DNA from: Synergistaceae bacterium
GTDB taxonomy: Bacteria > Synergistota > Synergistia > Synergistales > Aminobacteriaceae
Assembly (NCBI GenBank): GCA_012521675.1
Contig: JAAYLU010000022.1
Coordinates: 1 to 37,277, forward strand
Direction of reading: 5' to 3'
Length of the DNA stretch: 37,277 bases
The position numbers and the translations under genes were made by a program. Under the pieces are notes generated by a model that ran no database searches, had not been told where the DNA came from, and was given only the letters and a program-made list of their open reading frames with translations. The number at the start of each line of letters is the position of its first letter. Positions within the stretch are counted from its first letter, which is position 1. Shown in pieces: positions 23,829-31,529 of this stretch.

Positions 23829-24911
23829 ATGAGCTTCGCCAGGCCCGGAATAACTCGGGGTATTTTCATAATCACGGTCGCCCTGTCGTTCATCTCTTTT
23901 GCGTTCAGGGCTGATGCCTTCATCTTCAGGGTGGAGATCCCCCTGGAAATCGACAAAGAGGCCTCCGCCCTGCTGCCCGGCGGGGAGAGGGTCTCCCTGG
24001 GAATGGTGCGAGCCCTCCCCTCCACCACGAGATGGCCGGGCTACACTGCGTCGAAATGGGCGCCCCCCGGTAGCGTCGCAGCCTCCGCGGTCAACGCGAT
24101 CCATCTGACCCTCTCGGTGGAGGACGGCAGGGGGCGCACCCTGAGCATACTGCCGCTGCACACCGTAGCCCCGGCCGCCGGGGAACGGTCATATATCTCG
24201 CTGGACTCCGTCGCCGGGACGGGGCTGTTCGGCGGATGGGCGCCCCCGGTGGGGACGCCGGTGTTCGTTCGCGGCAGGGACGGAGCGATGACGCCGCTGG
24301 AGGTCCGCGGGCTGCCCAAGGAGGGAGAGATTCTTGTCATCGATGTAATGGAGGACGACAGGCCGTACATCATCGATATAGAGAACCGTCCGGGAGGAAG
24401 GGTGGTCGGCTATTACGGCTCCGGCCCCAGGCTTCTGGCTCGCGTCGTCCGGCCGCTGAGGGGAGTCGGGCGCTTCGGCGGGACGGAGTTCCAAGGGATC
24501 GGCAGGATAAGGGCGAATCACTCCGGCGTGATAGACGTGAGCACTGCGGGAAGAGGAGTCGTCGGGGGCTTCCAGATCCTCCCGTTCGAGCACGCCAAAT
24601 CCAAGGAGATGGCGTCCGCCTGGCAGCTGACCCAGTGGCTGATCGTCGCCTCTCCGACGGACTCGCCCCTGCCGGGCGCGGCCCCTCTCTTCTCTTCGAA
24701 CCTTGTGCCCGGGAGCCAGCTGGAGGACGAATTGTGGGACCTCTGGTCGACCTACGGGCGCAAGCCGCTTGTCCTCTGCCGCAGGGAGGGAGGCCAGTGG
24801 GAGAGGCTGCCCGAGTCATCGGGCAGGAACGATTTCGCGCTGGGAGACCTCACTCATATCAGGTTCTACTCCCCGTTCACGGAGGAGCCCCAGGAGGGCT
24901 TCGCGGATTAA
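23829..24911 (+). CDS. secreted protein of unknown function
   Basis: I do not recognise this family. The 360-residue product has a clear signal peptide: a short basic start, a hydrophobic core GIFIITVALSFISFAF, and a likely cleavage after Ala30 in RADA. The rest has no second membrane helix and only one Cys. It is rich in Gly, Pro and Arg and looks beta-rich. A segment at about 130-180 (VGTPVFVRGRDG, LPKEGEILVIDVMEDDRPYIIDI) and another at 200-250 (VVRPLRGVGRFGG, GFQILPFEHAKS) look like beta-strands with turns. A C-terminal part has ELWDLWSTYGRKP. A G-rich Shine-Dalgarno lies about 8 nt before the ATG. It follows the intramembrane protease gene, so it may be that protease's substrate or partner, but this is inference. 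Periplasmic or surface location is expected. Confidence 0.8.
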   Translation: MSFARPGITRGIFIITVALSFISFAFRADAFIFRVEIPLEIDKEASALLPGGERVSLGMVRALPSTTRWPGYTASKWAPPGSVAASAVNAIHLTLSVEDGRGRTLSILPLHTVAPAAGERSYISLDSVAGTGLFGGWAPPVGTPVFVRGRDGAMTPLEVRGLPKEGEILVIDVMEDDRPYIIDIENRPGGRVVGYYGSGPRLLARVVRPLRGVGRFGGTEFQGIGRIRANHSGVIDVSTAGRGVVGGFQILPFEHAKSKEMASAWQLTQWLIVASPTDSPLPGAAPLFSSNLVPGSQLEDELWDLWSTYGRKPLVLCRREGGQWERLPESSGRNDFALGDLTHIRFYSPFTEEPQEGFAD

Positions 24912-24962
24912 GGGAGGCAAACGGCTCGGGGAGAGGTCAGCTTCTCATGCTCCCTGGCTTGG

Positions 24963-25829
24963 TCATTCGCAATCAGCCACCGCCCTTTCAACGACCTCTC
25001 TCAGCTCGGGGTGATCCATCGCCATGCAGACGTTGGCGTGCAGCCATCCCTGTTGTGTGCCGCAGTCAAAACGTCTTCCCTTGTAAACAACTCCCCACAC
25101 GGGCTCGGTGCCTATGAGGCCCTTGATGCCGTCAGTGAGCTGTATCTCCCCTCCTGCGCCCGTCCCGAGGTTTGAGAGGACGGGAAAGATAGACGGGGAG
25201 AGTACGTATCGCCCCATGATCGCAAGCCTGCTGGGGGCATTCTCGGGCCCCGGCTTCTCCACCATGTTCCTCACCGAGAAGACGCCGTCCCCGACCTCCT
25301 CGGCCTCGACCACGCCGTACCTGGATGTGTCCTCCCAAGATACCTCCTCCAGTGCGATCACGGAGCCGCCTCTCTCCTCGTGGACGGCTATAAGCTGTGC
25401 CAGCACGGACGGTGAGGCGACCATCACGTCGTCGGGAAGAATGACGCCGAAGTGCTCGGAGCGACAGACCGGCTCGCCGCACAGCACCGCGTGCCCAAGG
25501 CCGAGCGGGCGATGCTGGCGCATGTAGATGAAGTCCGCCATGTTCGATAGGGAGATGACTTCATGGTAGAGATCGTCCCTGTTTCGGGATTTCAGAAGCT
25601 CCTCCAGCTCGAAGGAGCGGTCGAAGTGGTCCTCGATCGCCTTTTTCGACCGGCCCGTTATCATCACCATCTCCCGGCAGCCCGCCTCTAGAGCCTCGTC
25701 GACCCCGTATTCGATTATTGGACGGTCGACGAGAGGGAGCATCTCCTTAGCGATCTCCTTCGTCGCCGGAAGGAACCTGGTTCCCATCCCGGCCACGGGG
25801 AAAAGGCATTTTGTAATGCAAGAGGGCAT
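24963..25829 (-). CDS. galU: UTP-glucose-1-phosphate uridylyltransferase
   Basis: GalU makes UDP-glucose from UTP and glucose 1-phosphate for envelope polysaccharides and lipid glycosylation. The 288 residues match the family. The nucleotide loop is GMGTRFLPATKEIAKEMLP (residues 14-32), followed by PIIEYGVDEALEAGC. Further motifs are GLGHAVLCGE, ILPDDVMV, and the C-terminal GRRFDCGTQQGWLHAN. GGAGAG lies 8 nt before the ATG. It follows glmM by 15 bp and is the last gene of the dnaE-to-galU run. It ends 51 bp from the convergent secreted-protein gene with no clear terminator between them. Confidence 0.96.
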   Translation of the reverse strand: MPSCITKCLFPVAGMGTRFLPATKEIAKEMLPLVDRPIIEYGVDEALEAGCREMVMITGRSKKAIEDHFDRSFELEELLKSRNRDDLYHEVISLSNMADFIYMRQHRPLGLGHAVLCGEPVCRSEHFGVILPDDVMVASPSVLAQLIAVHEERGGSVIALEEVSWEDTSRYGVVEAEEVGDGVFSVRNMVEKPGPENAPSRLAIMGRYVLSPSIFPVLSNLGTGAGGEIQLTDGIKGLIGTEPVWGVVYKGRRFDCGTQQGWLHANVCMAMDHPELREVVERAVADCE

Positions 25830-25844
25830 AAGGTCACTCTCCGA

Positions 25845-27215
25845 TCATACTGTCTTGCAGTGTGATAGCACGGCGTTCACAAGTCTCGAGGATACGGACT
25901 CCATAGCGCTTCCGTCCCTCGCCTCTACCAGGATGCGGAGCAACGGCTCAGTACCCGAAGGGCGGATGAAGACGCGCCCCTTCCCCTGCAGAAGGGCCTC
26001 CGCTTCTTCTGTGATCGCCGCGATGAAGTCCTTGCAGAATCTCATCTCGGGGGACACTTCGACGTTCCGCAGAAGCTGCGGATAGGGTGAAAAACGCTCT
26101 GCAAGGCTGTTTATATCCTCGCCCAGCTCGTGGCACGCTTTCATGAAGAGAAGCCCGGTGCACAGGCCGTCTCCCGTGTTCACCAGGGGAGACAGGATGA
26201 TATGGCCCGATTGCTCTCCTCCGAGGAAGGCGCCCTCGCTGTTCATCGTGTCCATCACGTAGCGATCTCCGACGGGACACCTGAAGACTTTTATGCCGTC
26301 GCGCTCCAGGTGCTCCTCGAGGGCCAGGTTGCTCATCACTGTGGCCACGACGCCGCTGCCGAGCCGCTCCTCGCGGGATAGCCAGCGGGCGAGGACCCAT
26401 AGGATTATGTCGCCGTCCAGCACCTTGCCGTTGCCGTCGACCAGAAGAGCCCGGTCCGCGTCCCCATCATAGGCTATGCCTATGGGGAAGCCGCCCTCCC
26501 TGACCGAATAGGCCAGGTTGGTCATGTTCATGACCCCGACTCCCTCGTTGATGTTCAGGCCGTTCGGCTGATTGCCGATCATGCACCAGTTCTTTCCCAG
26601 CCTGCCGAAGACCTTGGAGGCCGCGTCGATCGCGGCACCGTGCGCGCAGTCCACCACGCCGCAAGGAGGGAAGAAGGATTCGTCACCCCAGTAGGACGCT
26701 ATTCTCTCGGCATATTCGTCCACGAGGTGCGGGGCGGTCCTTATGTCGCCGATGGAGGCACCGGTCGGCCTCCATTCGTCGGTCAGGTTGTCGCCCATAT
26801 ACTCCTCTATCGCCTCCTCCGCCTCGTCGGTAAGTTTTCTTCCGCGCGAGTCCAGAAATTTTATTCCGTTGTACTCGGCCGGGTTGTGCGATGCGCTGAT
26901 GACAGCGCCCCCGCTGAGCGACATCCTTTGAACGGCAAAGCTAACACCGGGCGTCGGGATGACGCCCAACAGGTAGATCTCGGCCCCGGCGGACATCATG
27001 CCCGCGGAAAGGGCCGATTCCAACATGCGGCCGGATCGCCTGGTGTCCCTTCCGATTGCGATCTTCGGGCGCGGATATCCTCTTTCGGTCAGATATAGAA
27101 TGTACGACCGTCCCAGCCGCAGGGCCATTTCCGGCGTCATGGCGCCTCTGTTGGCGACATCACGGACACCGTCGGTCCCAAACAGGCAGCGATTGTTACA
27201 TTTCTCGGTCTTCAT
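25845..27215 (-). CDS. glmM: phosphoglucosamine mutase
   Basis: GlmM converts glucosamine 6-phosphate to glucosamine 1-phosphate ahead of GlmU. The 456 residues contain the substrate loop LFGTDGVRDVANRG near the N-terminus, the phosphoserine loop ISASHNPAEYNG with active Ser109, the Mg-binding DGDADR, the sugar-binding GGEQSGHI, and the C-terminal phosphate-binding FIRPSGTEPLLRI. GGAAGGTGAG lies just upstream of the ATG. In Firmicutes GlmM binds and inhibits CdaA, and its position in the cdaA-cdaR-glmM order fits the same relation here. A 128-bp gap separates it from cdaR. Confidence 0.96.
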   Translation of the reverse strand: MKTEKCNNRCLFGTDGVRDVANRGAMTPEMALRLGRSYILYLTERGYPRPKIAIGRDTRRSGRMLESALSAGMMSAGAEIYLLGVIPTPGVSFAVQRMSLSGGAVISASHNPAEYNGIKFLDSRGRKLTDEAEEAIEEYMGDNLTDEWRPTGASIGDIRTAPHLVDEYAERIASYWGDESFFPPCGVVDCAHGAAIDAASKVFGRLGKNWCMIGNQPNGLNINEGVGVMNMTNLAYSVREGGFPIGIAYDGDADRALLVDGNGKVLDGDIILWVLARWLSREERLGSGVVATVMSNLALEEHLERDGIKVFRCPVGDRYVMDTMNSEGAFLGGEQSGHIILSPLVNTGDGLCTGLLFMKACHELGEDINSLAERFSPYPQLLRNVEVSPEMRFCKDFIAAITEEAEALLQGKGRVFIRPSGTEPLLRILVEARDGSAMESVSSRLVNAVLSHCKTV

Positions 27216-27343
27216 GCAATCTCACCTTCCGACAGGTTCGCTATCCCGTCGCTCGACCAGGTTGAAGGAGGGCCGGTGGCAGCTCCGACGTCAGTCCGAG
27301 GAGCATGGCGACTGCCAAGTCGTGCGAGCGGGCATTTGCGTGA

Positions 27344-28570
27344 TCAGTTTACGGCGGCCGTCACTGAGACGCTGGAAGGTTCTATCTTGACGACCTTCAG
27401 TTTGCCGTCTGTTTTATTCTGTATTTGCACGGGCACGGTAAGACGTCTCGATACGATGTTCGTCACGTTCACAAATGGGCGAATCAGCATTTCTTCTTCG
27501 TCAAGCGCATTCACCTCCGACGGCGCTCCCTCGATGACGACGTTCACCGAGTCCGGCTCCACCGTCCATCCAGGGTAGACGCTGCGTCCGTCAACGTCCA
27601 CCTTCAGCCTGGAGAGAAGCTTGGTGACCGTGAAGGGAGTCAGGAGAATCTCCACTCTGACCGAAGATGCTCCGACCAGTTTGACCATCGGATCCTCCGG
27701 TTGTCTTAAGGGGATGACCATGTTCTGCTCCTTGGAGATGTCGGTCAGATCTATGGTCTCCGTGTCGATTTTAGATAAGGCCTCCAGTTTTTCAAGGGGT
27801 CCTTCGATCGTCGCCACGGCTGGCTCCACTATAACGGCCTTGAGCTTGAAATCCGTCGCCGGGTCGCCCATTATCCTTGCGTTCACAGAGACTGTCTTCT
27901 TCGGCACTCCTCTTGCGAGGATAGCCCTGAGCTTGACCGACTTGGGCTCGACCGTTACCAGGTCTTTAAACTCCTCCGCCTTGACTATCTCCACGGGAAG
28001 GATGATCTCTCCCCCGGCCTCGAGCTGGTCCAGCGTGGGAACTATCCTGACCGCGTCTATCTTCGCCAGGTCTTTCTCATTCCCCTTTATGCTGACGTTT
28101 TTCGGGATGATCTCTACCTTGTCGAGAAACAGATCTGGAGGCAATCCCTTGTCCACGTTGATCTCCACGGGAATCAGTCGGTCGATCAGACGGATTAGCT
28201 CCACATCCACATGGGTCGGCCTTATGTCCATGACCTTCACATCCTTGGGCACGATGGAGCGGACCGGGATCCTGTACTTTCCCTCCCCCAAGCCCCGCAG
28301 GTCGACCTCGCAGGCCACTCCCTCGTTGGGCAGAGTGGGGAGCAGGCTGCGCGCGCCCGATACGACTATCTCGGCCTCCTTCACGTCGGTCTTCACCGTC
28401 ACCTGGGGAGGGGCGTTCAGGTACTCGAGCGGAACGACCAGAGTTCTTTCTCCCTCGGTCGTGCCGCTGCCCGTGACGTAGGACCATAGGGCCACAGCGA
28501 CGGCAACGGCGAGGACCTTCAAGAACAGGGGGGAGGAGAGGGCCGAGTCTATCTTTCCGGAACCGGTCAT
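27344..28570 (-). CDS. cdaR: YbbR-domain protein, CdaA regulator
   Basis: CdaR proteins are membrane-anchored regulators of the diadenylate cyclase CdaA. The 408 residues start with one TM helix (about 16-33, FLKVLAVAVAVALWSYV). They then carry about four extracytoplasmic YbbR repeats, seen as recurring V-P-V and V-E/P-x-S-V strands (for example PVRSIVPKDVKV, PVEINVDKGLPP, PLRQPEDPMVKLVGAS, PVQIQNKTDGKL). The ATG overlaps the stop of a 50-codon open frame that bridges to cdaA (ATGA). GGAAGG lies about 12 nt upstream. The cdaR frame stays open for 43 codons after its TGA, up to the glmM start. Confidence 0.92.
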   Translation of the reverse strand: MTGSGKIDSALSSPLFLKVLAVAVAVALWSYVTGSGTTEGERTLVVPLEYLNAPPQVTVKTDVKEAEIVVSGARSLLPTLPNEGVACEVDLRGLGEGKYRIPVRSIVPKDVKVMDIRPTHVDVELIRLIDRLIPVEINVDKGLPPDLFLDKVEIIPKNVSIKGNEKDLAKIDAVRIVPTLDQLEAGGEIILPVEIVKAEEFKDLVTVEPKSVKLRAILARGVPKKTVSVNARIMGDPATDFKLKAVIVEPAVATIEGPLEKLEALSKIDTETIDLTDISKEQNMVIPLRQPEDPMVKLVGASSVRVEILLTPFTVTKLLSRLKVDVDGRSVYPGWTVEPDSVNVVIEGAPSEVNALDEEEMLIRPFVNVTNIVSRRLTVPVQIQNKTDGKLKVVKIEPSSVSVTAAVN

Positions 28571-28719
28571 TGCAGCTGGATACCTTCCTTCTCCAGGCCC
28601 TCTTCTCGAGGGCGGCGAGTGATTCGGAGCACGGTGGATTCGTGTCCCGGTCGCGGACGGGTCGTCCTTCCGGCGAGGCGTTGAGTCGACCGCGAGGCTG
28701 GTTTCTTATCCCGGCTCAC
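28567..28719 (-). CDS. possible 50-codon linker ORF between cdaA and cdaR
   Basis: A GTG at 28719 overlaps the cdaA stop (GTGA), and this frame ends in a TGA that overlaps the cdaR ATG (ATGA). The 50-residue product would be highly basic, with ten Arg and three Lys, and has no membrane segment or recognisable domain. A weak AAGG lies upstream of the GTG. Third codon positions look less GC-biased than in the neighbours. The frame is also open across the whole of cdaA as a shadow frame, so chance openness is plausible. Alternatively a -1 frameshift at the cdaA end would fuse this tail to CdaA. I do not recognise it, and it may be non-coding sequence or merely a translational coupler. Confidence 0.35.
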   Translation of the reverse strand: MSRDKKPASRSTQRLAGRTTRPRPGHESTVLRITRRPREEGLEKEGIQLQ

Positions 28720-29528
28720 GACCAAAGCGCCTTTATGTCCTCCTGGAGGCGCTCTGAAAAGGGCTTCCGTTCGCTGTCCTCGCCTGAAAAATAGTGGTTC
28801 AATAGTTTGTGAACCTGGGTCTCCTTCAGGTTCCTGGAGAGGCGACCGTTGACGGCGAGCGAGATTTCGCCCCGTTCCTCCGAGACGACGAGGGCGATGG
28901 CATCCGATACCTCCGTAACTCCGATAGCGGCTCGGTGCCTGGTTCCGATCCACCTGGAGAGGTCGGGGTTCTCGGTCAGGGGCAGGTAGCAGCTCGCGGC
29001 GATGATCCTCTCCCTGTTGATTATAACCGCTCCGTCGTGCAGAGGCGTACCATCCCAGAAGAGGGTTATCAGCAGCTCCTGGGAAATTTCGGAGTCCATT
29101 TTTATCGCAGTCCTCCAGAAGTCCTTGAGGCCGGTGTTGCGCTCGAGGACTACGATGGCTCCTATCTTTTGCCCCTTCAGGTAGCCGATGGCCCTTGAGA
29201 CCTCCTGGCTCAAGGCCTCGGCCTTCTCCACCGCCTTTCGCCTTCTCCAGAGTCCGCCACCCCGTCCTATCTCCTCCAGAGCCTTGCGCAGCTCCGGCTG
29301 GAAGACTATGGGAACGGCGATGAGCAGCACGCCGAGCGTCTGGCCGAGGAACCACGAGAGAGTTCTTAGGTCCAGTATTCTCGCTGCCGCGGCCACCACC
29401 CCCAACGTCAGCAGTCCCTTGATCAGCTGTATGGCCCGGGTGCCGACTATAAGCAGCAGCAGCCTGTGGAATATGACGGCGATGACTATGATATCCAAAA
29501 AATCCTGCCATCTCAAAGAATCGAGCAT
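28716..29528 (-). CDS. cdaA: diadenylate cyclase CdaA
   Basis: CdaA makes cyclic di-AMP from two ATP at the membrane. The 270 residues have three N-terminal TM helices (about 10-29, 35-50 and 62-77). The cytoplasmic DAC domain follows, with the catalytic Asp165-Gly-Ala in TPLHDGAVII and Arg197-His-Arg in GTRHRAAIG. Both motifs are intact, so the enzyme should be active. GGAGG lies 7 nt before the ATG. Downstream genes are cdaR and glmM in the conserved order. The corresponding phosphodiesterase, pgpH, lies about 16 kb away in the same window. Confidence 0.96.
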   Translation of the reverse strand: MLDSLRWQDFLDIIVIAVIFHRLLLLIVGTRAIQLIKGLLTLGVVAAAARILDLRTLSWFLGQTLGVLLIAVPIVFQPELRKALEEIGRGGGLWRRRKAVEKAEALSQEVSRAIGYLKGQKIGAIVVLERNTGLKDFWRTAIKMDSEISQELLITLFWDGTPLHDGAVIINRERIIAASCYLPLTENPDLSRWIGTRHRAAIGVTEVSDAIALVVSEERGEISLAVNGRLSRNLKETQVHKLLNHYFSGEDSERKPFSERLQEDIKALWS

Positions 29529-29594
29529 TCAAGCCCCTCCAGGGCGTCAAGATATGACCTTGCCCCCCGTCGCGCCGGGCAAGAACTCGCCATA

Positions 29595-30668
29595 CTATAC
29601 CACGTCGAAGAGGACAAAAGGCGACGTGGAAAGGGCCAGCATGGCACCGTAGTCCGGGAAGAAATGCATGACGTCGCCAAGTTTCACCCGGGGATGAACG
29701 TCCTCGACGTCCACTATCATGTGGTCGCTCGATCCTCCGAGTATCCTGGCCCCGCTCGCCTCCGGCTCAAGCCCGTCTATGAGCACATCCTGTCGTCCGA
29801 CGGCCAGTATCGCCCTGAGTCTCTCGCCCCTGTCGTCGAAGACAGGCTCTTTGCCGAATGCGTTCAGCCCCAAGGGTCCGACCGGCACGGAGGGCTTTCT
29901 GTAGACCTCTATTACCTCCGCTTCAAGCCTCATCGTATGCTGATTAAGCCACGGGACGGCCCTGTCCCCCGTCACGTCCACTCCGAGGAGTATCCCCTCG
30001 CCGACTCGAAGGTTGTTTATGCCTTTCGGCACGGCACCCTGTTCGACCAGCTTGAGCGACGAGGTTGAGCCGCCCGAACAGACCTCCAACGGATACCCTA
30101 GCGAGCTTTCAAGCTTGGTGCCGAGGGATGCAAGCAGCTCCAGCTTCTCCGGAGCGGGAAGGGCGCCGCCGAAACAGCCGAAGTTCGAGCCTACGCCGGC
30201 GCACCGGACCCGTTCCGTCCGCTTCAGATGGTCCACCATTTCCTCGACGTTCTCCATCCAGATACCTTCCCGCAGGTCTCCGAGGTCGATCATGACAATC
30301 ACTTCGTGCGTGCAGTCGGCGATGGAGCACTCTTTGTCGATGAGGGAGACGGTCTCGGGCATGGATACCAGCGTCCGGTCGGCCGTTTTCACGACTCTTG
30401 GAAGCTCGCTCGGCATCGGTATCCTCAGCAGGAGGAGCGGGATTCCAAGGTCGAGGGTGCGGATGAACTCGAGGTCGGACATCCTACTGTCGCCTATCTC
30501 CGCGCAACCTGCCTCGGCCATGGCGCGGACTATCATCTCCCTGCCGCTTACCCCCTTCGTGACGCCGGTGACGGATATTCCCGCGGCGGCGCACCGGTCA
30601 ACGACCCGGGCGGCGTTCTGATATATCATTTCTTTCGATACTACGAGTTTTGGGTATACCGTGGTCAA
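29595..30668 (-). CDS. PLP-dependent alanine/ornithine racemase family protein
   Basis: This is a fold-type III PLP enzyme related to ornithine racemase (Orr) and YhfX-type alanine racemase homologues. The expected length is about 350 residues and this one is 357. The PLP-binding Lys38 sits in the GVTKG motif. GDSRMSDLEFI, LLRIPMPSELPRVV, VMIDLGDLREGIW, the phosphate-contacting CSGGSTSSL and NNLRVGEGILLG follow. The open frame runs far upstream inside nfo, but homology begins at YPKLVVS. TTG at 30668 has AGGGGAGG 6 nt upstream, and that site lies across the nfo stop. In amino-acid-fermenting anaerobes Orr makes D-ornithine for oxidative degradation. The substrate here is not proven. Confidence 0.82.
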   Translation of the reverse strand: MTTVYPKLVVSKEMIYQNAARVVDRCAAAGISVTGVTKGVSGREMIVRAMAEAGCAEIGDSRMSDLEFIRTLDLGIPLLLLRIPMPSELPRVVKTADRTLVSMPETVSLIDKECSIADCTHEVIVMIDLGDLREGIWMENVEEMVDHLKRTERVRCAGVGSNFGCFGGALPAPEKLELLASLGTKLESSLGYPLEVCSGGSTSSLKLVEQGAVPKGINNLRVGEGILLGVDVTGDRAVPWLNQHTMRLEAEVIEVYRKPSVPVGPLGLNAFGKEPVFDDRGERLRAILAVGRQDVLIDGLEPEASGARILGGSSDHMIVDVEDVHPRVKLGDVMHFFPDYGAMLALSTSPFVLFDVV

Positions 30669-30670
30669 AT

Positions 30671-31513
30671 TCAACCTCCCCTGAGTTTGCGCAGAATGGC
30701 AAGATTTCTTGCGTGTCCGTCCGATTCGATCGGGGTCTCGAGGATGCAGGGCGTGTTTACCCAAAGAGAGTCGTTGAGTATGAACGCGAACGGATCGTAC
30801 CCCAGCTCCCCCTCTCCGATGTGCGCGTGCCTGTCCAGTCCTCTTCCAAGGTCGTGAAAGCTGTCGTTGAGATGCCAGCAGCCCACCCGGTCGAGCCCCA
30901 GAAGGGAGTCGACCTGATCGACGAGGCGTTGGTAGGCGGCCTTGGTCCTTAACTCGTAGCCCGCTGCGAACAGGTGGCAAGTGTCCATGCAGATCCCTAC
31001 ACGGGGCGTCCAGTCAATCCTCTCCATGATGAAGGCGAACTGTTTCAGATCCCTGCCGAGCAGGTCTCCCTGCCCCGCCATGGTCTCCAGCAGTATGCGC
31101 ACCCTTTTGTGCTCGGTCCTCCGAATTATCTGGCCAAGCCGTTCGGCGACCAGCTCAAGGGCGGATTCCGGATCCCTTCCCCTGGAGCTGCCGGGGTGAA
31201 GGACCAGGTCGTCTATCCCCAGAAGCTCGCAGCGCTCAATCTCGTCCTCCAGGGCCGTCATGCTTTTGGGACCGGTCGCGTCCACGGCCGCCAGGTTTAT
31301 AAGATAGGAGGCGTGAACGACCACCTTTTGGATGGAGCTCTCGGCCCACGCCCGGTAGAAGCGCTCGCCCCTGGATTGCGACAGGGGGGCGCTCCTCCAC
31401 TGCAGCTGGTTTTTTGTGAATATCTGAATGGCCTCGCATCCAAGCGCCTCTCCTCGTTCTATGCCTTTTTCCAGCCCACCCGCGATAGATACGTGGGCAC
31501 CGATAATTGCCAT
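30671..31513 (-). CDS. nfo: endonuclease IV (AP endonuclease)
   Basis: Nfo cleaves 5' to abasic sites in base excision repair using three zinc ions. The 280 residues form a TIM barrel. Visible metal-site segments are GAHVSIAGGLEKGIERG, QIFTKNQLQW, VVHASYLINLA, LVLHPGSSRG, ILLETMAGQG, VGICMDTCHLFAAGYEL, WHLNDSFHDLGRGLDRHAHIGEGELG and CILETPIESDG. GGAAGG-type sequence lies upstream of the ATG. The racemase gene begins just past its end and its ribosome-binding site lies inside nfo. The Nudix gene lies 16 bp upstream. Confidence 0.96.
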   Translation of the reverse strand: MAIIGAHVSIAGGLEKGIERGEALGCEAIQIFTKNQLQWRSAPLSQSRGERFYRAWAESSIQKVVVHASYLINLAAVDATGPKSMTALEDEIERCELLGIDDLVLHPGSSRGRDPESALELVAERLGQIIRRTEHKRVRILLETMAGQGDLLGRDLKQFAFIMERIDWTPRVGICMDTCHLFAAGYELRTKAAYQRLVDQVDSLLGLDRVGCWHLNDSFHDLGRGLDRHAHIGEGELGYDPFAFILNDSLWVNTPCILETPIESDGHARNLAILRKLRGG

Positions 31514-31529
31514 GGTAGATCTTCCTTCC

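Noticed and set aside
24912-24962. Bidirectional terminator between the convergent secreted-protein gene and galU
   Set aside because: AGGGAG and CTCCCT could pair only across a long loop, and no T-run follows on either strand.
27216-27343. Short ATG-started frames in the cdaR-glmM gap (14 and 21 codons)
   Set aside because: They are too short, have no ribosome-binding site, and do not join either neighbour.
28720-29550. Minus-strand frame open across all of cdaA in another phase
   Set aside because: The overlapping CdaA frame has full catalytic motifs. Only the last 50 codons beyond the cdaA stop are kept as a tentative ORF.
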